64,000 nucleotides of DNA from an uncultured Crocinitomix sp. Lineage in GTDB: Bacteria > Bacteroidota > Bacteroidia > Flavobacteriales_D > Crocinitomicaceae. Position numbers and translations under genes: made by a program. Below the pieces are notes generated by a model. That model searched no databases, had not been told where the DNA came from, and saw only the letters and a program-made list of their open reading frames with translations. This document shows, piece by piece, positions 1 through 7,689 of the stretch; the stretch's first letter is position 1, and every line of letters begins with the position of its first letter. The stretch covers positions 1 to 64,000 of the forward strand of contig CAKZON010000014.1 in NCBI GenBank assembly GCA_937136425.1, written 5' to 3'.

Positions 1-181
1 TATTGCAATCGCAAAAATCGGGTTAACTCAATTAAATCCTAATGGTTTATTGTTTTTTGAAATTCACGAAAATTTTGGAAAGGAAACAATTGAAATGCTA
101 GAAAATTTAGGATACCAAAATGTAGTGTTACGTGAAGATATGCAAGGTAAAGATCGAATGATTCGTTGCGTCAGAAGTTAG
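1..181 (+). CDS. prmC: PrmC, release factor glutamine methyltransferase (C-terminal end only)
   Basis: The last 60 codons of a gene cut by the left window edge; the frame starts at base 2 and stops at TAG 179-181. The visible part (GLLFFEIHEN, then NVVLREDMQGKDRMIR) matches the end of the PrmC/HemK family. That family methylates the glutamine of the GGQ motif in peptide-chain release factors in the cytoplasm, using S-adenosylmethionine. The catalytic NPPY motif would lie outside the window, so the call rests on the C-terminal strand pattern alone. The gene converges on the leftward gene ending at 240. Confidence 0.75.
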   Translation, partial: IAIAKIGLTQLNPNGLLFFEIHENFGKETIEMLENLGYQNVVLREDMQGKDRMIRCVRS

Positions 182-196
182 GCCACAGATAAACCA

Positions 197-226
197 AACC
201 TGCCAAGATTTGTTACTTAGCAGGTT
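197..226. terminator. Hairpin between convergent genes
   Basis: Arms AACCTGC (197-203) and GCAGGTT (220-226), continued inward by AAG/CTT across one mismatch. It lies between the prmC stop and the stop of the leftward gene at 240. Neither side has a strong T tract, so it is a probable two-way terminator rather than a certain one. Confidence 0.5.
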
Positions 227-239
227 CAGTTTAATTAGC

Positions 240-1493
240 TTATTTTACAATTTTTTTAATGTAATTTCCATTGTCGGTTATTACTTCAACAAGGTAAATA
301 CCCGATTTTAAATCTGAAAAATCAATTTCTGTATTATTAGATCCACCTTGATTATTTGTATAGAGGACATTTCCTTTTAAATCGTTAATTGTAATGGATT
401 GAATATTCGCTTCTGCTGCAATGGTAAGCGTATTTTGCACAGGGTTAGGATATACACTTATTAAATTATCCATTTGTTCGTCAATTGAACTTGTGCAAGC
501 AGGGTCAAGATAAACAGTAATTTCTTGAGAAAACAACATAGCAGTGGTTGTTTTAATTTCCATTGCAGCCTGATAAACACCTGGCTCATCTATTGTTAAA
601 GTAGTCTCAGTTTCATCCGTTAAAAGAACGCCATCTTTGTACCATTCAAAACTATTAACATCATACATTAATTCAATTGATGTAAAGTCTCCAGTTTCAG
701 GACAAATTGCAATTGAGTCACTTTCAGCATAAATTGTATGAATATTTGCAAGATCTGATGTTTCAGGCATGCATGAATTGTAAAATTCTTCTAAATGATC
801 AGGTGCAAGTTCTTCTGTTTTAAGAAAAGAGCAATCATAAGCAGTATTAACAATGAATTCATAATCTACGCCTTGCCACATTGCTCCAGTAATAAAACCA
901 TCAAATCCAGTTAAGGCAATATGTTCATTTGAAAGTATGGATACGTCAATTTTTTGTAAACGCGTATCTCCAATTTCAGATCCTTCATAAATATAAAGTT
1001 GATCGTCTAAAGGATGATAAGTCATTCCATAAGTACTTGTACCTTCTTCTCCTAAGGCAGATGTCAAAAGTGCTTCTGTTCCAGTTTCAACATCATATGC
1101 AATAATATCACCTAATGTTGCAACGCCTCCACCATTTATTAAATAGATAGTACTGCCATCTGTATTTATAGTGGCAGATGTAAACTCCGTTCCTGCAAAA
1201 TCTATGGCTAAAGTGATTTCGCCATTAAATGGGTTTATGCGATAAAGGTTATTGTCTCCATAAGTTTCACCTGTTCCTCTAAATAAACCATAGAGTAAAC
1301 TGTCTTTTGGATCTGTAAACAAAGCGTATCCAGTGTGGTAATCACAATCTATCGTTACAAGATCAGTAGAGTCATCTAAGAAAAAGTTGAGTCCACCAGT
1401 AGGTCCAATTCCGGCCCAGTTTAATGAGGTTTCAATTTGTGCAGAACCTGCAAGAGAGAAAGAAGCAAGTGCAAATAATAATAATTTTTTCAT
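240..1493 (-). CDS. Secreted protein with T9SS type A sorting domain
   Basis: 417 aa. An N-terminal signal peptide (MKKLLLFALASFSLAGSAQ) is followed by about 230 residues with repeated short strands such as LYGLFRGTGE and LYRINPFNGE, like a beta-propeller that reports values in the style of DUF4394 proteins. An Ig-like segment with paired aromatics (FEWYKDGVLL) covers about 265-325. The last 75 residues are a T9SS type A sorting domain (ISVYPNPVQN near 345, GIYLVEV, KKIVK end). By family knowledge the protein crosses the inner membrane by Sec and the outer membrane by T9SS, where the tail is removed. The propeller's ligand or activity is unknown. Convergent with prmC. Confidence 0.8.
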   Translation of the reverse strand: MKKLLLFALASFSLAGSAQIETSLNWAGIGPTGGLNFFLDDSTDLVTIDCDYHTGYALFTDPKDSLLYGLFRGTGETYGDNNLYRINPFNGEITLAIDFAGTEFTSATINTDGSTIYLINGGGVATLGDIIAYDVETGTEALLTSALGEEGTSTYGMTYHPLDDQLYIYEGSEIGDTRLQKIDVSILSNEHIALTGFDGFITGAMWQGVDYEFIVNTAYDCSFLKTEELAPDHLEEFYNSCMPETSDLANIHTIYAESDSIAICPETGDFTSIELMYDVNSFEWYKDGVLLTDETETTLTIDEPGVYQAAMEIKTTTAMLFSQEITVYLDPACTSSIDEQMDNLISVYPNPVQNTLTIAAEANIQSITINDLKGNVLYTNNQGGSNNTEIDFSDLKSGIYLVEVITDNGNYIKKIVK

Positions 1494-1542
1494 TTTCGTT
1501 TTTATGCTTTAGTGTGCCCATTTGGAAAAAGGTAACCAACAA

Positions 1543-1570
1543 AAAAAGCTTCGCGTTAACGAAGCTTTTT
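1543..1570 (-). terminator. Rho-independent terminator of the CARDB lipoprotein gene
   Basis: Perfect 11-bp arms AAAAAGCTTCG (1543-1553) and CGAAGCTTTTT (1560-1570) around a 6-nt loop. On the minus strand the stem runs into a T tract, 22 bases after the stop at 1592. It also separates this gene from the next leftward gene starting at 1493. Confidence 0.85.
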
Positions 1571-1591
1571 ATTATTGATTGTTGCGTTGTT

Positions 1592-2134
1592 TTAGTCTCC
1601 ACAATATTTATATGGTCTCGCAGTATTATTCGTCTCATTAGTTTCTCTTATGTCATTGAAAACATCAGCAGTCATAACTAATTCTTGCGTAGTAAATGGC
1701 ACGCCAACGCATCCTCCAAATGGTGCAGGTCCGATATTAAATGTGTGTGTTGCACCTGCAGCTAATGATGCTGTAGGGCTGGTAAAAGTTTGTGTTGTTG
1801 TACTACCAGTTTGTTTATCTAACTCTAATTCATAAGAACCAATTGCAGGCGCATTTCCAATATTAGTAACATCAACAATTAAGGTGTAATTAACACCACA
1901 AGAAGTTTGTGGCATTGTTCCTCCACAAGCCGAGGGAGATACTATAGGTAAAGTACTGGTTACTCGTGTTACAATTAAGTCAGGCCCATAAGGAACTGCA
2001 TCAATATCCATTACTGGTCCACGTGTTTGAGTTGTTTCATCAACTTCGTTCGTAGTTATTTCTTCTTTTTCACAGGCAACTGCAACTGTTGCCACAAGTG
2101 CCATTGCAATAAATGATTTTGCTAAATTCTTCAT
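1592..2134 (-). CDS. Lipoprotein with CARDB-like adhesion domain
   Basis: 180 aa from the ATG at 2134. A signal peptide ends in a lipobox with Cys at residue 21 (VAVACEKEE). Residues about 45-180 form a CARDB-type Ig fold: DLIVTRV, then VNYTLIVDVTNIGNAPA, ATHTFNIG and the closing NETNNTA, all typical of this extracellular adhesion module. Four Cys in the domain may form disulfides. The frame is open upstream to 2188, but the promoter at 2158-2188 lies inside that stretch, so the later start is chosen. Its own promoter and terminator make it a single-gene unit. The binding partner is unknown. Confidence 0.8.
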   Translation of the reverse strand: MKNLAKSFIAMALVATVAVACEKEEITTNEVDETTQTRGPVMDIDAVPYGPDLIVTRVTSTLPIVSPSACGGTMPQTSCGVNYTLIVDVTNIGNAPAIGSYELELDKQTGSTTTQTFTSPTASLAAGATHTFNIGPAPFGGCVGVPFTTQELVMTADVFNDIRETNETNNTARPYKYCGD

Positions 2135-2157
2135 AATTATTTGTTTTAAGTTTAGAG

Positions 2158-2188
2158 CAAATCTAGGTTTATTGTAAAGCCGTAACAA
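2158..2188 (-). promoter_or_regulatory. Bacteroidota promoter of the CARDB lipoprotein
   Basis: On the minus strand: TTG (2188-2186), 20 bases, TAGATTTG (2165-2158), an exact match to TAnnTTTG. Start of transcription is expected a few bases on, near 2154, about 20 bases before the ATG at 2134. It fixes the translation start. Confidence 0.75.
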
Positions 2189-2324
2189 ACCAATAAAAGG
2201 TCATAAATCATTTTTAAAACCTCAAAAACAAAATGATAAGTGTTTGTTGGATAGTGTTTTGTGGAGTTTTTAAATCAAGGTGAGAAACGATTGTTAAATC
2301 CAATGGTCTTCATGAATCCATAAA

Positions 2325-2358
2325 AAAAGCCCTGACAAAAATAATTGTCAAGGCTTTT
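2325..2358 (-). terminator. Terminator of the thiolase gene
   Basis: Arms AAAAGCC and GGCTTTT outside, TGACAA and TTGTCA inside, with one C/A mismatch between and a 6-nt loop. On the minus strand it ends in a run of seven T. It lies 52 bases past the stop at 2411. Confidence 0.85.
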
Positions 2359-2410
2359 AATATTATGAATCGTTAAAACTCAATATATCACTACTCGTGA
2401 TTTAAAGTGT

Positions 2411-3586
2411 TTATACATTTTCAATTACCATAGCAGAAGCACCGCCACCACCGTTGCAAATTCCAGCAGCACCATATTTACCGCCATTTTGCTTTAATAC
2501 ATTGATTAATGTAACAATAATTCTGGATCCAGAATTACCAAGTGGGTGACCTAAAGAAACCGCTCCACCGTTTACATCAACTTTAGCAGGATCTAATCCT
2601 AACTCTTTTGTATTTGCTAATCCAACAACAGCAAAAGCTTGGTTTAATTCCCAATAATCAATATCAGCAATTGCTAATCCTGCTTTTGCTAATGCAACAG
2701 GCACAGCTTTTGAAGGAGCAGTAGTAAACCATTCAGGCTCATGCGCTGCATCTCCGTATCCTGCAATTTTTGCAATTGGAGTTAATCCGTATTTTTCAAC
2801 TGCTTCAGCACTTGCTAAAATTAATGCAGATGCTCCGTCATTTAAAGTAGAAGCATTGGCAGCTGTTACTGTTCCTTCTTTATCAAAAACAGGACGTAAA
2901 TTTGGAATTTTATCCATTTTCACATTTTTGTATTCTTCGTCTTCAGAAACAACAATTGCATCACCTCTTCTTTGAGGTACTTCAACAGGTACAACTTCGT
3001 CATTAAATTTACCAGCAGCCCAAGCCGCAGCAGAACGATTGTAAGACTCAATTGTAAATGCATCTTGCTCTTCACGAGAAAATCCTTTTTCAGAAGCACA
3101 TTTTTCAGCGCATACTCCCATATGCACACGATTGTATACATCAGTTAAACCATCTTTAACCATTCCGTCAATCATTTTAACATCTCCAAGCTTTGTTGCT
3201 TTTCTAGCATTGTAATAATGCGGCACCATGCTCATGTTCTCCATTCCACCTGCAACAACAACTTCGTTGTCACCAGCGATAATACTTTGTGCGGCTAAAC
3301 TAATCGCTTTCATTCCTGATGCACAAACTTTGTTTACAGTTGTACAAGGCACGTTTTGACCAATTCCAGCAAACATTGCAGCTTGTCTTGCAGGTGCCTG
3401 ACCCAAATTTGCAGACATCACATTACCCATAAACACTTCTGTTACATTTTCAGCAGCAACATTACCTTTAGCTAATGCTCCTTTTATTGCTGTTGCACCC
3501 AATTGGGTTGCAGATACTGTTGACAATGCTCCTCCAAAACTTCCAATTGGAGTTCGGACTGCTGAAATAATATAGACGTCTTTCAT
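2411..3586 (-). CDS. atoB: Acetyl-CoA C-acetyltransferase (thiolase)
   Basis: 391 aa, the usual length of the family. It joins two acetyl-CoA into acetoacetyl-CoA, or cleaves 3-ketoacyl-CoA, in the cytoplasm. The nucleophile Cys88 sits in NKVCASGMKA, the catalytic His347 in SLGHPLGNSG, and the second Cys377 in GICNGGGGAS. The start ENVTEVFMGNV and RTPIGSFGG region are also typical. The sequence resembles AtoB-type biosynthetic thiolases more than FadA, but direction and chain length cannot be read from sequence. It stands alone between its own promoter (3666-3695) and terminator (2325-2358), so it is probably not co-transcribed with other beta-oxidation genes. Confidence 0.9.
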   Translation of the reverse strand: MKDVYIISAVRTPIGSFGGALSTVSATQLGATAIKGALAKGNVAAENVTEVFMGNVMSANLGQAPARQAAMFAGIGQNVPCTTVNKVCASGMKAISLAAQSIIAGDNEVVVAGGMENMSMVPHYYNARKATKLGDVKMIDGMVKDGLTDVYNRVHMGVCAEKCASEKGFSREEQDAFTIESYNRSAAAWAAGKFNDEVVPVEVPQRRGDAIVVSEDEEYKNVKMDKIPNLRPVFDKEGTVTAANASTLNDGASALILASAEAVEKYGLTPIAKIAGYGDAAHEPEWFTTAPSKAVPVALAKAGLAIADIDYWELNQAFAVVGLANTKELGLDPAKVDVNGGAVSLGHPLGNSGSRIIVTLINVLKQNGGKYGAAGICNGGGGASAMVIENV

Positions 3587-3665
3587 TTTATATAGATTTT
3601 TAATTATCGATTTTGATTTGTATTTGTCAATTTTGACGAAATAACAAGCCTTTAATTACAGTGTG

Positions 3666-3695
3666 CAAATTTACGATTCTAAGTGGAATATTCAA
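3666..3695 (-). promoter_or_regulatory. Promoter of the thiolase gene
   Basis: On the minus strand: TTG (3695-3693), exactly 19 bases, then TAAATTTG (3673-3666). This is a full match to the Bacteroidota vegetative promoter. It predicts a leader of about 75 bases before the ATG at 3586. Confidence 0.8.
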
Positions 3696-3882
3696 AATGG
3701 ATAACTGCCTAAGATTAAATACAGTTTATAGATATAACACAACAGTTACCCACCAAAGAAATATTGGAGATAACTGTTGACATTAATGTTTAATTAATGG
3801 AATTTGTTTTTAAAAGGTGAGCTTTGTTTTATCTGTTAGAGATAATGGGTTGGAATCTAAGTTTTTAATAGTTGAACTTATA

Positions 3883-4527
3883 TTAGTAGTTAAGTGTAAC
3901 TGTATTGTCCATTCCTTGTGTTAATGAGAAAGGGTGAATTATGGTGTCATAAATGCCATTCTTCTTGGATATAGTTCTTAGGCTTGAATTTGGAGTGCTG
4001 GTTGAGCGGGTAATCTCTCCTGTTGAGAAATTGTCTAAACAACCCGTGTAAACAGGGCCAGTACCTGGATATTCAATGCGACTTATCCAAACTGAATCTG
4101 TTTCGTCATAACAACTCGTATTATTAAGTATTAATTCATAAGCGTAAATTGGAGTCACTTCAATCGTGTAAATATTCTTTCCTCTTTCAGATAATTCTTT
4201 AACTGCCGCTGGAAGAATATAGCCGAATGTGCCATACCAGCCTTTCGCATATACTTCTAATTTAAATTGCTGGTCTCTTTTGTTCACTTTTTGTTGTAAT
4301 TTAAAATATCCGTTTTCATCTGTTGCTCCAATATCTTCAGTTGTTTCCCATGATCCCATAATTGACCCTTCATAATAACTAAGCTTCAAATTTGCTTCAA
4401 CAGGTTCCTTAGTTTCGCTGTCTATAATGTTGAATTCTCCAGTAATCCATTTTGGAGATTTGTGCTTAGAGCAACTAATGGTAACTAGACTAATGGCGAT
4501 AATAAATAGTTTTGAGTATACGTTCAT
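3883..4527 (-). CDS. Lipoprotein of unknown function
   Basis: 214 aa from the ATG at 4527; the frame is open to 4566 but the signal peptide starts here (MNVYSKLFIIAISLVTISC, lipid-anchored Cys at 19). After the lipobox comes a segment GEFNIIDSETKEPVEANLKL and DENGYFKLQQKV, which looks like a carboxypeptidase-regulatory-like Ig module, the small sandwich often found at the start of envelope proteins. The rest, with CYDETDSVWISRIEY, I do not recognise. No neighbour shares an operon with it. I judge it a real single gene because of the lipobox and clean start. Confidence 0.7.
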   Translation of the reverse strand: MNVYSKLFIIAISLVTISCSKHKSPKWITGEFNIIDSETKEPVEANLKLSYYEGSIMGSWETTEDIGATDENGYFKLQQKVNKRDQQFKLEVYAKGWYGTFGYILPAAVKELSERGKNIYTIEVTPIYAYELILNNTSCYDETDSVWISRIEYPGTGPVYTGCLDNFSTGEITRSTSTPNSSLRTISKKNGIYDTIIHPFSLTQGMDNTVTLNY

Positions 4528-4662
4528 AATGAATTGATTTTGGTTACTATAATTAACGCCGTGCAAGAATCACACGTTGGTGAGCTATCATAAATATTGC
4601 TTAAATAAACATTACAATTGATTCTAATGTATTATTTTTAATGTCAGCTGTAAATCAATATT

Positions 4663-5298
4663 ATGTTTAGTTTTTTTAAGAAAAAGAAAAGTGCCAAATC
4701 AACTGATAAAGTGTGGAGATCAATGGATGAGAAAGCCCGTGGATTAGGTTTGGATGTTGATGCATACCTTGCTGCAAATCAAAATGTATTTATCTTTTAT
4801 TACTTCGAGGAAACTAAAAGTTGGGTGGAAAATTTGTTGTCCGAAAAAGGAATAGATTTTAAGGAATTGGATCAAGCTAACGGATCAACCAAAGTAACAT
4901 TAGTTCCTGCATCTGAAATAAAAGCATCTAGTAGAGTGGTGGACGCTCTAAGAAGGTACTCTGACCCAAATACGACACAATTTTTATTTGCAAATCATTA
5001 CCCACATTTTTATAAAGAAACTGAAATATTAGAGGAGCTGATTCATTTACATGAAACGGTTATAGAATGTTGTTTTTATGTCTCGTTAGATGATCCGTTG
5101 ATGGAGGTTTTTGGATCTGAAAAAATAAAGAGTATTCTAGATCGAATGGGCGTAAAGGAAAATGAGGTTATTCAGCACGGAATGGTTACCAGTTCAATTG
5201 CACGTGCACAAAAAAAGATTGATGCAAATGTGACCAATGAATTACGAGCAAAATCTCAGGAAGAGTGGTTTAGAGTAAACTTACCAAGTGGACTTTAA
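4663..5298 (+). CDS. Conserved-looking cytoplasmic protein of unknown function
   Basis: 211 aa, no signal peptide or membrane segment. It begins MFSFFKKKKSAK, a basic start, then shows mixed alpha/beta segments: NVFIFYYFEETKSW, KVTLVPASEI, TQFLFANHYPHF, and an acidic helix KETEILEELIHLHE. The alternation of hydrophobic strands and charged helices suggests a compact globular fold. I do not recognise the family. Its stop overlaps the stop of the leftward gene (shared bases 5295-5298). The AT-rich 135 bases upstream hold no exact TAnnTTTG promoter. Confidence 0.65.
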   Translation: MFSFFKKKKSAKSTDKVWRSMDEKARGLGLDVDAYLAANQNVFIFYYFEETKSWVENLLSEKGIDFKELDQANGSTKVTLVPASEIKASSRVVDALRRYSDPNTTQFLFANHYPHFYKETEILEELIHLHETVIECCFYVSLDDPLMEVFGSEKIKSILDRMGVKENEVIQHGMVTSSIARAQKKIDANVTNELRAKSQEEWFRVNLPSGL

Positions 5299-5798
5299 CC
5301 TCTGAGTTCTTTTAATGTTGCTGCACGATAAAGAGTTTTGCTTTTTATTGGGCTAAGTATTTTTTCAATACCGTCCCAAAGGACTTTATCATTGCTTATT
5401 TGTTCGTTTGGAGCCAATTTTATTGATGAGCGTAATTTTAAAACTCTTCTTTTTTTACCATCAATACCGTTTTCAACTACTTTCATTTTTAACCTCTTGT
5501 GGTTTCTAAAATCAATAATTGAATCGTATTTGATTAATCCATTGCTATGATATTTTATTAATTGATAGAAGAATACTTTTGGGTTACCTTCTAATTGACA
5601 GTATTTAGAGTCGGAAATGGGGTTGTCCAAACTATCCGTTACTAAATGCCCTGACATGCGCAATTTTCCAAAATGCCCAGAATAATGCATAATTCTTTCA
5701 TTCATTAAATGAATCTTGTCTAAAGCAACAATACTTGAGTCAGCATTTTGGCCGTAGCTTATGGGTGAGAATAGAAGAAGTAGTAGTACAGCTTTCAT
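5295..5798 (-). CDS. Small secreted protein of unknown function
   Basis: 167 aa. A signal peptide (MKAVLLLLLFSPISYGQ) predicts export to the periplasm or beyond; there is no lipobox and no T9SS tail. The mature part is basic and strand-rich (HFGKLRMSGHLVTDSLDNPI, HSNGLIKYDSIIDFRN, KMKVVENGIDGKKRR). The HSNGxIKY-type segment resembles a single MORN-like repeat but is too weak for a call. It is tail-to-tail with the rightward gene at 4663, and the two stop codons share the bases TTAA, leaving no room for a separate terminator. Confidence 0.65.
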   Translation of the reverse strand: MKAVLLLLLFSPISYGQNADSSIVALDKIHLMNERIMHYSGHFGKLRMSGHLVTDSLDNPISDSKYCQLEGNPKVFFYQLIKYHSNGLIKYDSIIDFRNHKRLKMKVVENGIDGKKRRVLKLRSSIKLAPNEQISNDKVLWDGIEKILSPIKSKTLYRAATLKELRG

Positions 5799-5846
5799 GC
5801 CTTTATTGATGCATGAAAAATATATAATCCATAATTGTTTTAAGAA

Positions 5847-6191
5847 TTAGTCTCCTAAGTCGTATTTGTCAACATGTGGTTGTCCCCAAATGTTATCATC
5901 CACACGGTAAATAACTTCGCAATCCTCCAATTCACCGCAAATTGGATCTGGAGTGCTCCAAGCATAATTGCATGAACCAATAATTTCGCCATCTTTATTG
6001 TAAACTGTTCCTCCGGCGTCATAAGCATTAATTCCGCAACTATATACCGTTTCACCATCATGCGTGCATTCACTTATTTCTCCATTTTTATAAGTTTTAT
6101 GCAATTTCTTAATTGTACCAATATTGTCATTTTTTTTATTGCAACTCATAGCAAGTACAAGAAGTAAAGAAAGGCAGATTAAAATTTTCAT
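5847..6191 (-). CDS. Small lipoprotein of unknown function
   Basis: 114 aa from the ATG at 6191; the signal peptide MKILICLSLLLVLAMSC gives an anchored Cys17, so the open frame up to 6248 is unlikely to be used. The mature part contains several Cys (ECTHDGE, YSCGINAYD, GSCNYAW, PICGELEDCEV) that could form disulfides and a repeating pattern GGTVYNKDGEIIGSC. Such Cys-rich Bacteroidota lipoproteins are common and mostly uncharacterised. It lies 48 bases from the leftward gene at 5798 and could be transcribed with it. Confidence 0.65.
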   Translation of the reverse strand: MKILICLSLLLVLAMSCNKKNDNIGTIKKLHKTYKNGEISECTHDGETVYSCGINAYDAGGTVYNKDGEIIGSCNYAWSTPDPICGELEDCEVIYRVDDNIWGQPHVDKYDLGD

Positions 6192-6296
6192 ATTATGTTG
6201 TTTTAATATGATTGATGCATAGCCCAGCTGTATGGTTGCGTAGTACACTAAATAGACTGAATGATTTTTGAAGCTAGATTTTACGAATTCAGTTGT

Positions 6297-7457
6297 TTAT
6301 TCTCCAATATGTTTAAATATAATTGTGAAAGTACTGCCCTTTTTTTCCTCACTTTTAAATTTAAATACTCCATTCATTTGCTGGACGAATTCTTTAACAA
6401 TTGATAATCCAAGCCCTGAACCCTTTTTGTTATCAACGTTTGAGGCTCTATAAAATGATTGACCAATATATTCTTGTTCGTTTGCAGGTATGCCAATTCC
6501 AAAATCTTGGACATGCAGATGTACAAAATTCTCATCAAAAATAACGTGGATAATTGGGGCCTCTTCACTTGAGTATTTAATGGCATTCGATAGTAAATTG
6601 TTAAGGGTCTTTCTAATTAATCCTTGGTCAAGATTGACTTTTCGGGGGAGACCTTGTTTCTTTAGGATAATTTTTCGGTTGTTTTTTAAAGATATACTGA
6701 AATTGTCAATTTGTTCTTTACAAAAGTTAAATAAATCTATAGGCTCCAAATTCATACCAAATTTCGATTGTAAGTCGATTTGACTCATAATCAAAACGTC
6801 ATTCATTAATTGTATCATCCGCTCTATTTGATCTTCAATTCGATTGGTGATTTTAATTATTTGATCCTGTTCTATCGTTTTCTGTTTTTCTAAAAGCATC
6901 TTTATAAGATCAGAATTAGATCGAATGATAGATAAAGGAGTTCTAAACTCATGAGAAACTGTAGCAACAAAATGCGACTTAAGCAAATTGAGTTCCTTTT
7001 CTTTGTTAAGTGCTTGATGGAGTTGTTTTTCGTTCTTTTTTCGATCTGAAATATCACGAATAATCCCGCAAATAAATGTTTGGTCGTTTGAATCCCAGTG
7101 AGAAAGAGATAACTCAATTGGAAAAATCGATTGATCTTTTTTTTGACCTTCAATTTCAACTGTTTTCCCCATTACTTTACCTTTCTTGGTAGAAATAAAG
7201 TTATTCATTCCTTTTTTGTGAGCGGATTGATACTTTTTAGGAATTATAAGTTGTAAGGACTGTCCAATGGCTTCATTTTTTGAATATCCAAACATTTTTT
7301 CTGAAGACTTGTTCCAGGATATTATTCTACCTCTGTTATCCACAACAATAATACTGTCTGTTGCAAATTTGGTTAATGAGGCGAACATGTCGTCTTTAAA
7401 GGGCGCTAAATCTTGGTTCTGATTTAACTCAGAATTGCTAAGTGTGGGAGACTTCAT
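6297..7457 (-). CDS. PAS-domain sensor histidine kinase
   Basis: 386 aa. A PAS domain (about 25-145; VVDNRGRIISWNKSSEKMFGY, closing GIIRDISDRKK) is joined by a short coiled coil to a HisKA dimerisation domain with His169 in ATVSHEFRTPL. The HATPase domain (about 265-385) has the N box (NLLSNAIKYS), G1 box (DFGIGIP) and G2 box (GSGLGLSIVKE). There is no signal peptide or membrane span, so it should sense a cytoplasmic signal. By family knowledge it phosphorylates itself on His169 and passes the phosphate to a receiver, but no response regulator is adjacent, so it is an orphan kinase. It points away from rpsA. Confidence 0.9.
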   Translation of the reverse strand: MKSPTLSNSELNQNQDLAPFKDDMFASLTKFATDSIIVVDNRGRIISWNKSSEKMFGYSKNEAIGQSLQLIIPKKYQSAHKKGMNNFISTKKGKVMGKTVEIEGQKKDQSIFPIELSLSHWDSNDQTFICGIIRDISDRKKNEKQLHQALNKEKELNLLKSHFVATVSHEFRTPLSIIRSNSDLIKMLLEKQKTIEQDQIIKITNRIEDQIERMIQLMNDVLIMSQIDLQSKFGMNLEPIDLFNFCKEQIDNFSISLKNNRKIILKKQGLPRKVNLDQGLIRKTLNNLLSNAIKYSSEEAPIIHVIFDENFVHLHVQDFGIGIPANEQEYIGQSFYRASNVDNKKGSGLGLSIVKEFVQQMNGVFKFKSEEKKGSTFTIIFKHIGE

Positions 7458-7562
7458 GAAAAAAAGTTATAATATTTTTCAATAAAAAGCAAATACTTTG
7501 GTGGGTTAAATTATTTGATTTTTTGAGTAGCGGACGATTTATTTAATTGTTTTCAATTCTTC

Positions 7563-7593
7563 TTGGTTAAATTGCTGAAAAACACTATCTTTG
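7563..7593 (+). promoter_or_regulatory. Promoter of rpsA
   Basis: TTG (7563-7565), 20 bases, TATCTTTG (7586-7593). Both boxes match the Bacteroidota consensus. Transcription is expected to begin about 4 bases later, at the foot of the first leader hairpin (7598). Confidence 0.8.
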
Positions 7594-7597
7594 CAGC

Positions 7598-7670
7598 CCG
7601 TTTAACGGTAAACGGACCGATACCTGATCGGAACTTTATTTATAACCTCTCAATAATCAGGTAATTGAGA
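7598..7670 (+). promoter_or_regulatory. Structured 5' leader of rpsA with complementary hairpin loops
   Basis: Three perfect hairpins follow the predicted transcription start. H1: CCGTTTA (7598-7604) with TAAACGG (7609-7615), loop of 4. H2: CCGAT (7617-7621) with ATCGG (7627-7631), loop ACCTG. H3: TCTCAAT (7648-7654) with ATTGAGA (7664-7670), loop AATCAGGTA. The H2 loop ACCTG is complementary to CAGGT in the H3 loop; with stem bases the match grows to 8 (TACCTGAT with ATCAGGTA). This allows a kissing-loop fold or a switch between alternative pairings. Control of S1 by its own protein through the leader is known in Enterobacteria; its presence here is inference. Confidence 0.6.
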
Positions 7671-7689
7671 TACAAAAAACAATGCCAAA

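Noticed and set aside
2135-2188. Longer start of the CARDB lipoprotein
   Set aside because: The consensus promoter lies within this stretch, so it should not be transcribed in full, and it would place 18 residues before the signal peptide.
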